Virus record (IMG/VR): IMGVR_UViG_3300031952_000019
Location: 1-56,815 of that record
Direction: 5' to 3' (one strand)
Source of the DNA: a virus
DNA length: 56,815 bases
The translations under genes were made by a program, and so were the position numbers. The notes beneath the pieces are model-generated. The model was not told the origin of the DNA, did no database searches, and saw only the letters and a program-made list of their open reading frames with translations. This document shows, in pieces, positions 40,620 through 50,831 of this stretch (position 1 is its first letter; each line of letters begins with the position of its first letter).

Positions 40620-41327
40620 ATGAAAATAGCTGTCGTAGTCGCCACTTATAAAAGAGCAGATGGTAAAACACCTTTTTATTTGAAGAGAATGTTAAATTCT
40701 GTTTTTTCTCAAAGACATTCTAACTTTGAAATATTTCTAGTTGGTGATTGTTATAGTGATGTAAAAGAATTAAAGGGAATAATTAGTCAGTACCCTTCAA
40801 ATAAACTTCACTGTTTTAATTTAGACAGGGCAGTGGAAAGAGAGAAATATACTGACAAGAATGTTCTGTGGTGCTGCGGTGGAACGGAAGCTGTTAATAT
40901 TGGTATTGACAGAGCTTTTGAAGCTGGGTTTGAATATATTAGCTTTTTAGATCACGACGATTATTGGACACCCTACCATTTGAGTAGTATTAATGAAGTG
41001 GTGAAATATATAGACGCGGATTGGGTATGTACAAAATCTACTTATGGAGATATAAGTATTTTACCCAAGATAGATAGAGAAGATCAATTTATTCCATTTC
41101 TTCCAACTCCCGGTGGAGTAATAAGGTCATCTGTTTGTTATAATGGAGTTTCTATTCCTGTGCGTCCAATTAATACTTTTGAAGCATATGGAGAAGTTAT
41201 TCCTGGAGATGCCGATTTATGGGATAGGATGGGAAAATATATTACTAAAAATAAATTAGTTAGTTACTTAGTAAATAAAGTTACATGTTATCATGAGGAA
41301 GAGGGGTATGCGTTAAATGCGAGTTGA
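40620..41327 (+). CDS. Glycosyltransferase, GT2 family
   Basis: The 235-residue product begins MKIAVVVATYKRADGKTPFY and has LKRMLNSVFSQRHSNFEIFL, then YISFLDHDDYWTPYHL, where the DHDD motif binds metal and nucleotide sugar (GT-A fold). It starts one base after the previous stop. It is probably part of the same glycan pathway; the donor is unknown. Confidence 0.85.
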   Translation: MKIAVVVATYKRADGKTPFYLKRMLNSVFSQRHSNFEIFLVGDCYSDVKELKGIISQYPSNKLHCFNLDRAVEREKYTDKNVLWCCGGTEAVNIGIDRAFEAGFEYISFLDHDDYWTPYHLSSINEVVKYIDADWVCTKSTYGDISILPKIDREDQFIPFLPTPGGVIRSSVCYNGVSIPVRPINTFEAYGEVIPGDADLWDRMGKYITKNKLVSYLVNKVTCYHEEEGYALNAS

Positions 41328-42858
41328 TGAATGTACTACAGGAATTACGGTAACACATAATACGAAAGATTTAATTGAAAGAGCCTATAATTCTATTCGC
41401 AAGTTTCATCCTAATATGAAACTGATTATAGTAGATGGGTCAGATAGAGGGGATACATGTTTTACATATGTATGCGGGTTGGCTAGTGAGAATACAAAAG
41501 TATTTCATGTAGATAAAAATATTGGTCATGGAAGGGGACTTTGTGTTGGGATAGAAAGAGCTGAGACTCCATTTGCACTCATTTTTGATTCAGATATTGA
41601 GATGCTAAAATCTCCTATTCAATCAATGCTAGATATGATGGAAGAAGATACATATGGAGTTGGTTACACGGAGAAGACGGCTTTTGATGGGCATGAGTGG
41701 GGATGTAAGCCATCTCATTTATCTCAAGGCTGGATGAGGTATTTGCATCCTTATTTTTGTTTGTTACAATTAAAAGAGTATAAGAAGTATGCACCCTTTA
41801 TTCATCATGGCGCGCCTGCGGTAAATGCGATGCTCAGTGTCCATAGAAGTGGATTAGCAGACAAAGTGATAAAAGAGTTTCCAGGATTGGGACATTCTTC
41901 AGGGGTAGGTTGGGTTTGGAAAGGAGAGCCTAGAGAGTTTATTCGTCATGATACTTATGGAACAAGAGCAATTAGACGGTCAAAAGGATTGGAGGAAATT
42001 GAAGGTGTATGGGAAAGAGTTGTTGACTCTGGGGGGATAACTTGTATAACTTGTACAGGAGATCGTCATTTGACATTTTCTTTATGTGAAAAGTGGATGA
42101 ACAATCAGACCATAAAGCCTGACCAATGGATTGTAATTGATGATGGAAAAAGGCCAACAAGTCCTATTAAAAATGATTATATAAAATATGTTTATAGAGT
42201 TCCGACAGAAAGTGATCCTCAGTTTACTCTTTTATTAAATGTGAAGGAAGCCTTTAAGCATGTTAATGGTAGTAAAATATTATTTATTGAAGATGATGAA
42301 TATTATGCCCCAAATTACATCGAAAAAATGTTGAAGAGATTAAATGATTATGAATTAGTAGGAATAGGAAAAAGCAAATATTATCACTTACCTACTCGTA
42401 AATGGTACATTCATCCAAATATGGGTCATGCAAGTTTAGCGCAAACTGCCTTTAGGAGAAGTTTTTTAAAAGATGTAGTTCAAATTATTGATGGAGATTC
42501 TTTTTTAGATATAAGGATATGGGGTATAGTAAATGGACATGATGCAGCATTTAAAAATTCTGGGGAAGATACTAGAATTTCAAATGATGGGAGAGGCTTA
42601 GTATTTGAAGACAAAGAAAATTTGTATGTTGGTATGAAAGGGTTGCCGGGAAGAAATGGAATAGGAGCAGGGCATAAAGGAAACAATGATTGGTATCATT
42701 GTGACAAAGATGAGAAAGTTTTAAGGGATTGGATAAAAAAAGAAGAGGATTTAAAAGTTTATACTGGAATTTTACAAAGTGTTATGGGAGTCCAAACATC
42801 TTATTCAAAAGTAAGATGTTTTAATAAAGGGGAGAAGTTATCTGCAATTAGTAGATAA
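41317..42858 (+). CDS. Two-domain glycosyltransferase
   Basis: The 513-residue product holds two GT-A-like domains. The first (~5-220) has GITVTHNTKDLIERAYNSI and FALIFDSDIEML (DSD). The second (~240-480) has ITCITCTGDRHLTFSLCEKW, DQWIVIDDGKRP and KILFIEDDEYYAPNY (EDDE). It could add two sugars in turn, or one domain could be structural. It overlaps the preceding gene by 11 bases. It is the last of the first run of glycan genes before the fibre genes. Confidence 0.82.
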   Translation: MRVDECTTGITVTHNTKDLIERAYNSIRKFHPNMKLIIVDGSDRGDTCFTYVCGLASENTKVFHVDKNIGHGRGLCVGIERAETPFALIFDSDIEMLKSPIQSMLDMMEEDTYGVGYTEKTAFDGHEWGCKPSHLSQGWMRYLHPYFCLLQLKEYKKYAPFIHHGAPAVNAMLSVHRSGLADKVIKEFPGLGHSSGVGWVWKGEPREFIRHDTYGTRAIRRSKGLEEIEGVWERVVDSGGITCITCTGDRHLTFSLCEKWMNNQTIKPDQWIVIDDGKRPTSPIKNDYIKYVYRVPTESDPQFTLLLNVKEAFKHVNGSKILFIEDDEYYAPNYIEKMLKRLNDYELVGIGKSKYYHLPTRKWYIHPNMGHASLAQTAFRRSFLKDVVQIIDGDSFLDIRIWGIVNGHDAAFKNSGEDTRISNDGRGLVFEDKENLYVGMKGLPGRNGIGAGHKGNNDWYHCDKDEKVLRDWIKKEEDLKVYTGILQSVMGVQTSYSKVRCFNKGEKLSAISR

Positions 42859-42899
42859 TAATTTTACAATGAACACCAAGTCAAATAGGAGGATGTACA

Positions 42900-43397
42900 A
42901 TGATAAATGAAACAGTAAAGGCAAAAGATCAGATGAGTTTGGGTATTGGCAAAGGACTTCTTGAAGGAATTGATATTAATGCTAACATGAAAGTAGAATT
43001 GTTTGGGCAAGACGGAAGTTTAAAAGAAATAAGGGAAGTACATAATACAGTAACTAATGCAGGAAAATATGGGGTAATTGATCAGATTTTAGGAACACCT
43101 ACGTTAGCAAAAGCTGGTTGGATGGAAGTAGGGGAAGGCACTGGAGGAACGACAAAGTTAAATGATTATGTAGCAGGATCAAGAACTGCCTTGGATTCTA
43201 AAGCAAGACTCAATGCAGTAGTTACAATGATTTGTACGTTTGCCGCTGGAGTAGGGACAGGAGCTTTAACAGAAGCTGGTGTGTTTGATGTAGTTACTGA
43301 AGACACAATTAATATGTGGATGTATGCAGAATTTGCCACAGTAAATAAGCTTATTGGAGATAGCCTTGTAATCACATGGACTTTAACTCAGGGTTAA
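42900..43397 (+). CDS. Virion protein preceding the giant fibre
   Basis: The 165-residue product begins MINETVKAKDQMSLG and contains MKVELFGQDGSLKEIREVHN, TNAGKYGVIDQILGT and GALTEAGVFDV. Similar small beta-rich proteins lie just before fibre genes in other phages, and may link fibres to the tail. AGGAGG precedes the ATG. The identification as an adaptor is by position. Confidence 0.65.
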   Translation: MINETVKAKDQMSLGIGKGLLEGIDINANMKVELFGQDGSLKEIREVHNTVTNAGKYGVIDQILGTPTLAKAGWMEVGEGTGGTTKLNDYVAGSRTALDSKARLNAVVTMICTFAAGVGTGALTEAGVFDVVTEDTINMWMYAEFATVNKLIGDSLVITWTLTQG

Positions 43398-43414
43398 TTT
43401 AAAGAGGGGTAATT

Positions 43415-46400
43415 ATGAGTACATCGTATTTTGGATTTATAGCATTAACAGGAGGAGGTGCAGGAGCTCTTGATAAATTGGATGGGGCTATTCTTGTAAA
43501 TGAGGATTATGCAAATGGAGTTGTAGGCGTTTATAATTATGTCTATCAATTAATTGCTGCCTCTGGTGCTACTCCTGATGGTGAAAATGTAATTATCCCT
43601 ATTACAAATCCTGGAACGAAAAGATGGCTTTTAAGAAACAAAAGTTCATCTGTGAATACAGGTGATGCGGCTTCTCTACCAATCGGTGGAGGAACATTAA
43701 CAGGTGACCTGAATGTCGGCACTACTTCAGCCGGGCATAATGTTGCGTTAAGAGCCACTGAAGGTTCGGAAATGTGTCCAGCCTTGGAAGCCGTCAATTG
43801 GACTTGCACAAATGGTTGGAGCGCTGGAAGCGGTAATCTTATTAGAGTAAATAATGCTTCTACGGGAACAGCAACTCCGTCAGGTACATTTGATGTAGTA
43901 GCCGGGAAGACTTATAAAGTAACAATGACTGTTTCTGCGGTTTCAGGGGTTATTACTTATCATATTGGCAGTTCATTAGGAAGGCAATTAACCACTACTA
44001 CTTTTACAGATTATATTAATGCAATTACAACAGGCAAGATGGTTTTTACTGGAATTGCAGGGACAACTTGTACTGTTACAGCACTAAGTATTAAAGAATT
44101 AACCACGGCAACAGGAGATTTACGAGTTTATGGTAGAACAATTGTTGGTAGTGGTGTCTGGTCAGATAATGATTCAAAGGCTATTGATATTCTTCCACAA
44201 GGTGATATTGGAGTTCGTGGAATAAGGTATAATTTAACTCCCAATGATCAAGAGTTTGCCGAAGGGAAAACGTATTGGGACTCTATTTGGAAAACACTGA
44301 ATGTTCAGACAACAACAGATATTACATTACCAGTAGGACAAACAGATTTACGCAGAGTTTATAACAATACAGGTTCGATTTTATACAAAGGGAAAACCGT
44401 ATATTCAAATGGCATTCATGCTGATGGAGATAGTTCTACTGTTACAGTAGTATTAGCAAGAGCAAACTCAGACACTACATCGGATGTGTTAGGGGTAACT
44501 ACACAAGATATCCCGATAGCATCTTATGGGTTTGTTACTGTTCGAGGGAATATAAACAATATTGATACAACAGTGATAACCGCTTCTGCTGGCGATATTC
44601 TTTATTTAAGTGCGGCTACTGCAGGGGAATTAGTAAATACTATTCCTGTAGCTCCAAATCTAGAAGTCAGAATTGGAAGACTCATTATAGATGACGCTAC
44701 TACTGGAAGAATTAATGTTAGAATTTCTCAAGCCTATAAATTGAACGACTTAGTAGATGTTGCCGCTCCCTCTCCATCTGCAGGTCAATTATTAAAGTTT
44801 GATGGAGTGTCATGGGTTGCTTCGGATACTTCGACAGTTGCGGGAGCTGGAACAGTTAATCTCTTTTTAACTGATCAAGATATTCCAATAGAAGGAATGA
44901 CACGAGCGGCTGCTTGTGTGGTTACTTGGACAGCCCACGGTCTTGCAACTGGTGCTTATGTACAAATGATCGAAATCACTCAAGCGGAGTGGACAGCGCT
45001 TAATTGGACATTAGCCACACCTTTATTTCACCAAGTAACGTATCTTAGTGATAATACGTTTTCTATTCCAGTGAATACTTCTGGGTATGCAGCGGATTAT
45101 AATGCAACTGTTGATCCGGGAACTATCTCCTCTGGGAAATTACAAGATACACCAAATGTATCGATTGTGACACAAACTGATTATGCTCAATCAACAGGCA
45201 GTGTAGAAGTTTTGATTGACACTTATACATCATATATTCTAAATAGAACAACTATTGATAGTGGATTATGGGAATTTCATACCTGGTGCTATGCGTCATC
45301 CATAACGAATGTAAATACGATTGTAATAAGAGTTTACAAGAGAAATACTGCAGGAACTGAAACACAATTATTTTCGGTAGAGACTTCAGATTTAGGTACT
45401 GCGAGTATAGAGTCCATAATACCTAGTCCTCAACCAGCGTATACGATTTTAACCACTGATTATCTTGTGATTAAGTATTTTGCCAAGTCAGATCGAGGGG
45501 TGGGGAATTATCGTACACTGTATATAACTCACAATGGCTCAACTGTATATTCTTATATTAGAACTCCCATTACAGTATTGCATGATGAGTTAGCGGGTTT
45601 GAATATTGGCCCTTATTCACATTTATCAGCAATAGAAAAAGCCTCGGCTATTAGAAATGCAACGGCAGCACAAGATGGAAAAATGACGGCTGCATATGCA
45701 ACTAAATTAGATGGTATTGAGAAGGCAAGTGTGGCAGAAGACCTAGCTGGAATAAACGATGCTAAGTTCGTTACTCCATTAGGGCTAGCATCCGGGAATG
45801 GCGCAACGTTACCAGTAACACCATATAAAGGGCAATTGTTTTTACACACACCAACAGGAAGAAACATTTTGTTTCAGTACATTGGAGGTGTATGGTATCC
45901 TCAAGAGTCTTTTGGAGCAATCACTATATATGTCCACTCAACGGGAACAGATGATTTAGAGCACGGGACAGCAACAGGAACCAGCGCATTTAAAACAATA
46001 ACTTACGCTTACTCAATACTCCCTTATCTCACTGGTGATAAAGTAACTATAAACTTGTCAGGTGAGTCTTTCACTGAAAACCTTAGTTTTACCCCACGTG
46101 CTACTAATGTTGAGTTTGTGGGTACAACAAGTGTTGCTTATTCTGGTACAGCAACAGGTGGGGCAAATGGTTCTGGCGCTACTCCAATATCTGTAACGGG
46201 AACCTTTACTGCTAATGTATACAATCATAAGATGATCAAATTCACAAGTGGAGCAAATACTGGGTATATCCGTCCTGTTGGGTTAACTACTACAACAACT
46301 CTTTATGTTGTCGGTGCGGCCTTACCTGCTACACCCGGGAATGGTGATACATACCAGATATTAAGTTTAGATACTACTCTTGTTGGTACGATTAGATGCA

Positions 46401-48487
46401 CACATTATGAAAACCAGTTAGCTAGAGGTTCTAGTGGAATTACTGTTTTTTCAACTATAAATGTAAACAGTGTTGGTGCAGAGAATATGGTTTATGCCAA
46501 TTATTCTTTGATGATGTTAGTTAATTCGGTTTTTACAGATACTAATGCTACTTATGCTATTGCAGCTGATAATAGTAGTTGGATTGCTTTTGCGGCATCG
46601 GTTTATGTTAGTACATCAACCAGTACTGTTGTTGGTTTTGAGGCTGACTGGCTAGGACAGATAGATTTGTATAATAGTATCATAGTTGGAAAAGATGGGA
46701 CTACAGGTATTGGCATAAAAACTACATCCGGCGGAAAAATCTCAATTGAAACTAATGAAATAAAAGGTTGGTTAATAGGAACAAAATCAATATCTGGTGG
46801 TTATGTTAATTCGTTCGATGGTGGGGTAACTTCCTTCTTCCATGGCAACGGAACAGCATTGCAAGTAGATTTAAATGGGGTTATGGACATACTTCCATCT
46901 TCGGCTAGTATTATTTATGGGACAAAATTAGATGGTACGGCTGATGCGAACACCAACAATTATATTAATAATACTATTGCAACAGCCGCAGAAATAACCA
47001 CAGGCACAGCGGCAAAAAACGTTACAGCAGATCAGTTGGCTTTGTCTTCACCAACTTTTTTAGAATTGACTACAAATGCCGCTGAAGTGACAACAACTTT
47101 ATATAATAAGTATATTCCTATTATTTCTGATTCGGCAGGTGTTTTTATTCGTAGAATGACGTATGCTTATACCGGTTCATATGTAGCGTCAGCTGGTGTA
47201 GGCATTGGTAATGGAGCTATACAGTATAATACTGGCTTGTCCCCCTATGTTTTTGGGATAAATTCTGGTCAATATAATATTGGCAACTACTTAACTGCTT
47301 TTGGAAGTTTAGCAGGGCAATGTAATATAGGTAATAACTGCACTGGTATAGGCAATTCTGTTTTAAAAAATAATCAGGGTGTATCTATCTCAACATTAGG
47401 GATGCAGTCTGGACTTTATAATGTTGGGGCGACTTGTAGTGGGTTAGGTGCTTATTCTATATATAGGAATAATTGGGATGATGTTATTGCTATTGGAGAA
47501 CAATCAACATCTAGTGGTTTTATTCAAGACGCAGCTACAGACCAAACTTTTACAGACGCAGAAGTAACGCCGGGGGTAATTACGTTCGCAGGAGCGCATG
47601 GTTTTGGTACTACTGGTAAAATGGTTAATCTATATTTTACAACAACAGCAGGAACACCACCAACTGGATTGGTAACAACATCTAGATATCAATTTTCGAT
47701 AACTTCTTCCACTATAATGACTTATGCAACCGATGCCGCAAAAGCAATTACAGTTGGGATTGGTGGAACTCCGATCACGATAGATACAGCAACAGCGGTC
47801 AGCAATGTTGGTGGAAAATTAACTATCACTTCAGCTACACATGGATTCAGCAATGGTTACAATCTTTATTATCTGAATGGTGGGGGCACATCCATTGGTG
47901 GATTGACAACAGCCACACATTATTTTGTCACCAACCAAAGTGCAAACACTTTTGAACTTGAAGCGACTTACGGTGGCGGCTCAATCAATTATGAATCAGC
48001 AGGTATTGGGGCAGCGCATACATTTACTTTCTGCGGGTCACAAGATTTTGCTGGAAAACTTACAAACTCTGTAAATATTATTGATTCAATTTCCATCGGG
48101 AATAGAGTTAATGCCACTAAAGCACATCAAGTTATCTTGGGTTCTTCGACCATTACAGAAACAGCATTACGAGGACATATCACATTACTTGATACCCCAG
48201 ACATAGTTTCGTCCGCTGGAGCAATTAGTATTCTTACTGCAATCACTCATGTAGTCACTGATGGTGTTGGTACTGTTTTGACTTTAGCAAATGGGGTTGA
48301 GGGACAACAAAAAATTATTGTGTTAAAGACTTTAACGTCAGCCGGGCATTCAGATGTGATAACACCTGCTGGTGGAGGAATGGGATTTACAACTATAACA
48401 ATGGCGGCATTGGGTGCAACTGTAACTCTGCTTTATACTAATAGTAAGTGGGCTACTATCAGTGCGATTAATGTGACAACAGCATAA
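43415..48487 (+). CDS. Giant tail fibre/spike, 1,690 residues
   Basis: This is the largest gene. From N to C: an attachment part (~1-90); a carbohydrate-binding-like jelly-roll (~105-235: EMCPALEAVNWTCTNGWSAG, FDVVAGKTYKVTMTVSAVSG); a middle fibre part (~240-600); a helical knot (~720-800, SAIEKASAIRNATAAQDGKM); a beta-helix starting near 835 (TIYVHSTGTDDLEHGTATGT), often an enzymatic depolymerase fold; a YadA-head-like repeat region near 1270-1370 (NSGQYNIGNYLTAFGSLAGQ, CNIGNNCTGIGNSVL); beta domains near 1370-1530; and a C-terminal part that may be a trimerisation tip. It is rich in Ser and Thr. It should bind host surface glycans. Confidence 0.85.
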   Translation: MSTSYFGFIALTGGGAGALDKLDGAILVNEDYANGVVGVYNYVYQLIAASGATPDGENVIIPITNPGTKRWLLRNKSSSVNTGDAASLPIGGGTLTGDLNVGTTSAGHNVALRATEGSEMCPALEAVNWTCTNGWSAGSGNLIRVNNASTGTATPSGTFDVVAGKTYKVTMTVSAVSGVITYHIGSSLGRQLTTTTFTDYINAITTGKMVFTGIAGTTCTVTALSIKELTTATGDLRVYGRTIVGSGVWSDNDSKAIDILPQGDIGVRGIRYNLTPNDQEFAEGKTYWDSIWKTLNVQTTTDITLPVGQTDLRRVYNNTGSILYKGKTVYSNGIHADGDSSTVTVVLARANSDTTSDVLGVTTQDIPIASYGFVTVRGNINNIDTTVITASAGDILYLSAATAGELVNTIPVAPNLEVRIGRLIIDDATTGRINVRISQAYKLNDLVDVAAPSPSAGQLLKFDGVSWVASDTSTVAGAGTVNLFLTDQDIPIEGMTRAAACVVTWTAHGLATGAYVQMIEITQAEWTALNWTLATPLFHQVTYLSDNTFSIPVNTSGYAADYNATVDPGTISSGKLQDTPNVSIVTQTDYAQSTGSVEVLIDTYTSYILNRTTIDSGLWEFHTWCYASSITNVNTIVIRVYKRNTAGTETQLFSVETSDLGTASIESIIPSPQPAYTILTTDYLVIKYFAKSDRGVGNYRTLYITHNGSTVYSYIRTPITVLHDELAGLNIGPYSHLSAIEKASAIRNATAAQDGKMTAAYATKLDGIEKASVAEDLAGINDAKFVTPLGLASGNGATLPVTPYKGQLFLHTPTGRNILFQYIGGVWYPQESFGAITIYVHSTGTDDLEHGTATGTSAFKTITYAYSILPYLTGDKVTINLSGESFTENLSFTPRATNVEFVGTTSVAYSGTATGGANGSGATPISVTGTFTANVYNHKMIKFTSGANTGYIRPVGLTTTTTLYVVGAALPATPGNGDTYQILSLDTTLVGTIRCTHYENQLARGSSGITVFSTINVNSVGAENMVYANYSLMMLVNSVFTDTNATYAIAADNSSWIAFAASVYVSTSTSTVVGFEADWLGQIDLYNSIIVGKDGTTGIGIKTTSGGKISIETNEIKGWLIGTKSISGGYVNSFDGGVTSFFHGNGTALQVDLNGVMDILPSSASIIYGTKLDGTADANTNNYINNTIATAAEITTGTAAKNVTADQLALSSPTFLELTTNAAEVTTTLYNKYIPIISDSAGVFIRRMTYAYTGSYVASAGVGIGNGAIQYNTGLSPYVFGINSGQYNIGNYLTAFGSLAGQCNIGNNCTGIGNSVLKNNQGVSISTLGMQSGLYNVGATCSGLGAYSIYRNNWDDVIAIGEQSTSSGFIQDAATDQTFTDAEVTPGVITFAGAHGFGTTGKMVNLYFTTTAGTPPTGLVTTSRYQFSITSSTIMTYATDAAKAITVGIGGTPITIDTATAVSNVGGKLTITSATHGFSNGYNLYYLNGGGTSIGGLTTATHYFVTNQSANTFELEATYGGGSINYESAGIGAAHTFTFCGSQDFAGKLTNSVNIIDSISIGNRVNATKAHQVILGSSTITETALRGHITLLDTPDIVSSAGAISILTAITHVVTDGVGTVLTLANGVEGQQKIIVLKTLTSAGHSDVITPAGGGMGFTTITMAALGATVTLLYTNSKWATISAINVTTA

Positions 48488-48505
48488 GAATTAAGGAGAA
48501 ATAAA

Positions 48506-48916
48506 ATGGCCAAGTTAACTTATGGAATAGGAATAATAAATAATCAGAATTTTAATAGTGTTGGAAATTTAATTCTAACGCAGGAAATTAAAACTGCTCC
48601 GGAGATAGTAACAGGAGTGTTAACAATTGACTGTTCAGTAGGGAATATGTTTGCCGTTTCTCTCAATGCGGCAATAACATCTTTTACAGTTACTAATATT
48701 CCTACTGCAGGGAATTTTTATGCCTTTGTTTTAGAGCTAACTTGTGATGGCACTCCACGATCAATTACATGGTCGTTTCAAGGTGTAACGGTGTTGTGGC
48801 CAGCAGCAACAGCACCTACATTAACTAGCACGAATGGAAAAAAAGATTCTTTTATATTTTATACTTGGGATGCAGGAACAACTTGGATTGGTACAATTGT
48901 GGGGCAAAACTTCTAA
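48506..48916 (+). CDS. Fibre-tip (receptor-binding) protein
   Basis: The 136-residue product has VLTIDCSVGNMFAVSLNAAI, TFTV-like strands, RSITWSFQGVTVLWPAATAP, TLTSTNGKKDSFIFYTWDAG and TTWIGTIVGQNF. This is the small beta module that ends many phage tail fibres, here as a separate gene after the giant fibre. It probably forms the knob or a chaperone for the fibre. AAGGAG precedes the ATG. Confidence 0.8.
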   Translation: MAKLTYGIGIINNQNFNSVGNLILTQEIKTAPEIVTGVLTIDCSVGNMFAVSLNAAITSFTVTNIPTAGNFYAFVLELTCDGTPRSITWSFQGVTVLWPAATAPTLTSTNGKKDSFIFYTWDAGTTWIGTIVGQNF

Positions 48917-49653
48917 TGCTAGATATTATATTAAGAACATGCAGCAGGAAAGAGGCTCAAGTCCATGGAGGAGATAGACTTCATTCTAAAGAGGATATTC
49001 TGTTGCGTTGTCTGCGGTCTTTGAAACAATCTATTGAAGTTGAAAAGAAACATCAAATCAAGTTAACAATCATTGACGATCATTCTAGTTTAGAAATTGT
49101 AAAGATATTAAAAGACAATGCTGATGTTTTTATTCCATTAGAATGGACTGGGAATAGTGCAAGTTTGCATTCAGTTTATAATTATGCAAAGAGCAATTGC
49201 CCAAATCTAATTTATTTTGTGGAAGATGACTATTTACACGAACGTTCTGCAATTAACGAGATGTTAGGTTTTTATTATAAGGCACTTTACAACTTAAATA
49301 AAGAAGTAGCTTTATTCCCAATGGATTGTAATGATCGATATAAAGAATCATCTTTGTATCCTTCGTTTATAGTAAATGGAGAAAAGAGATATTGGAGAAC
49401 CATTAAGCATACTACAGGAACCAATTTCATATCGATAAATTTACTCGTTAAGTTTTTCTCAGTTTTTAAAAAGTTTGCAAATTATGATATTGATCCCACT
49501 GTTGATGAAGATAGTACTATTAATAAGATATGGGGAATAGAAGAGGGGGCAATTTGTTTTTCACCAATTCCAACTCTAGCTTACCATTTGCAAGATGAAA
49601 AAAGTTTGCCATTATATTCTGATTATAGAAATCTTTGGGGGAGTTTAGTATGA
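48916..49653 (+). CDS. Glycosyltransferase, GT2-like
   Basis: The 245-residue product begins MLDIILRTCSRKEAQVHGGD and has KLTIIDDHSSLEIVKILKDN and LIYFVEDDYLHERSAINEML (EDD metal site), then FPMDCNDRYKES. It looks like a GT2-type transferase. It starts at the stop of the fibre-tip gene (TAATG), tying glycan and fibre genes into one unit. Confidence 0.75.
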   Translation: MLDIILRTCSRKEAQVHGGDRLHSKEDILLRCLRSLKQSIEVEKKHQIKLTIIDDHSSLEIVKILKDNADVFIPLEWTGNSASLHSVYNYAKSNCPNLIYFVEDDYLHERSAINEMLGFYYKALYNLNKEVALFPMDCNDRYKESSLYPSFIVNGEKRYWRTIKHTTGTNFISINLLVKFFSVFKKFANYDIDPTVDEDSTINKIWGIEEGAICFSPIPTLAYHLQDEKSLPLYSDYRNLWGSLV

Positions 49654-50831
49654 AGTCGGTTTACAATGACATAGCAAGAGAGTTTTTTATAAAGCGTAAT
49701 TTTCTACGCGCGATAGAATATCAGTCCATTCATTTGACTATGTTTGTTGATGACGCCGAGGGCTGGTTAAATTTAGGGAAAGCTTTAACTTTTACTGAAC
49801 AGTTTGAAGAGGCTGAAAGAGTATTATTAAGAAGTTGTGAGTTAGCTCCAGACAGAGTTAACTATTTATTAGATTTACAAGTTCTCTATACATTAACGAG
49901 TAATGCTGAAAAATATGTCCCAATCGTGGAACGACTAAAGAGAGAAATTCCGAATGAAAAAAGACTAATTTTTAATTGCGCTTGGGACAGAATAAAGGCT
50001 GGAGAAACTTATGAAGGATTTGCTGACTTAGAAGTAGGCCGACAAGAGGGATTCTTTGGCTCTGATTATACAGATTTCAAGGGGGTTCGATTACCTAGTT
50101 TAGAAAAGATTAAAGGAAATAAAATAGCTATAATCGGTGAGGGTGGTTTAGGAGATGAGATAATTGCTTCGCGTTATGCATCTCTGATTAAAAAATATGA
50201 TGGAACCCCAATTCTCTATGTAAGTGAGTCCTTGCATAGCATATTAGGGCATTTAGCCAAATGTAGAAAGGGTGCTGACAGTGTTAATGGTGGCAAGAAT
50301 TTTAGTGATATTAATAATAGTATTGAGTTTGACTATTATATCCCGGGCATGGCTTCTGCTGCATTATTTAAGGAGATACCTAATGAAGTTTATTTATTTG
50401 CAAAACCAGAATATATTGAGAAGCATAAAATAATTTCAGATAAAAAGAAAGTGGGAATCTGTTGGCATGGGAACACCTCTTATGAATGGGAGCAGATAAG
50501 AGGTATTCCTAAAGATTTAATGTTTTCGTTGAAAGATGATAAGATAGAATTATTTAATTTGCAAAAAGGTGAAACAGATTTACAGCTTGATAGCTGGGAT
50601 GATACTTTGGGAATAATTGCTAATCTTGATTGCGTGGTTAGTTCATGTACCTCTATTGTACATGCGGCGGCGGGAATGGGGAAAAGAGTTTATTTACTCA
50701 CACCCCTTGCACCTTATTATGTCTGGACATCTAAAGAGAAATGGTATCAAGATGTAATTATTTTTAACAAAGATCAGTACAATGGTTATGCAAAGCATAT
50801 TGAAACAATACGAGGATTAATATGTCAGTAA
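49650..50831 (+). CDS. TPR plus GT9-like glycosyltransferase
   Basis: The 393-residue product has about three TPR-like helix pairs at the N-terminus (AREFFIKRNFLRAIEYQSIH, AEGWLNLGKALTFTEQFEEA) and a GT-B (GT9, heptosyltransferase-like) C-terminal domain: NKIAIIGEGGLGDEIIASRY, KKVGICWHGNTSYEW, and DCVVSSCTSIVHAAAGMGKR with the usual S-C-T-S-x-x-H-x-A-A site. TPR-glycosyltransferases often modify proteins rather than lipids, which fits a virion substrate. The ATG follows GGGGGAG. Confidence 0.8.
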   Translation: MKSVYNDIAREFFIKRNFLRAIEYQSIHLTMFVDDAEGWLNLGKALTFTEQFEEAERVLLRSCELAPDRVNYLLDLQVLYTLTSNAEKYVPIVERLKREIPNEKRLIFNCAWDRIKAGETYEGFADLEVGRQEGFFGSDYTDFKGVRLPSLEKIKGNKIAIIGEGGLGDEIIASRYASLIKKYDGTPILYVSESLHSILGHLAKCRKGADSVNGGKNFSDINNSIEFDYYIPGMASAALFKEIPNEVYLFAKPEYIEKHKIISDKKKVGICWHGNTSYEWEQIRGIPKDLMFSLKDDKIELFNLQKGETDLQLDSWDDTLGIIANLDCVVSSCTSIVHAAAGMGKRVYLLTPLAPYYVWTSKEKWYQDVIIFNKDQYNGYAKHIETIRGLICQ

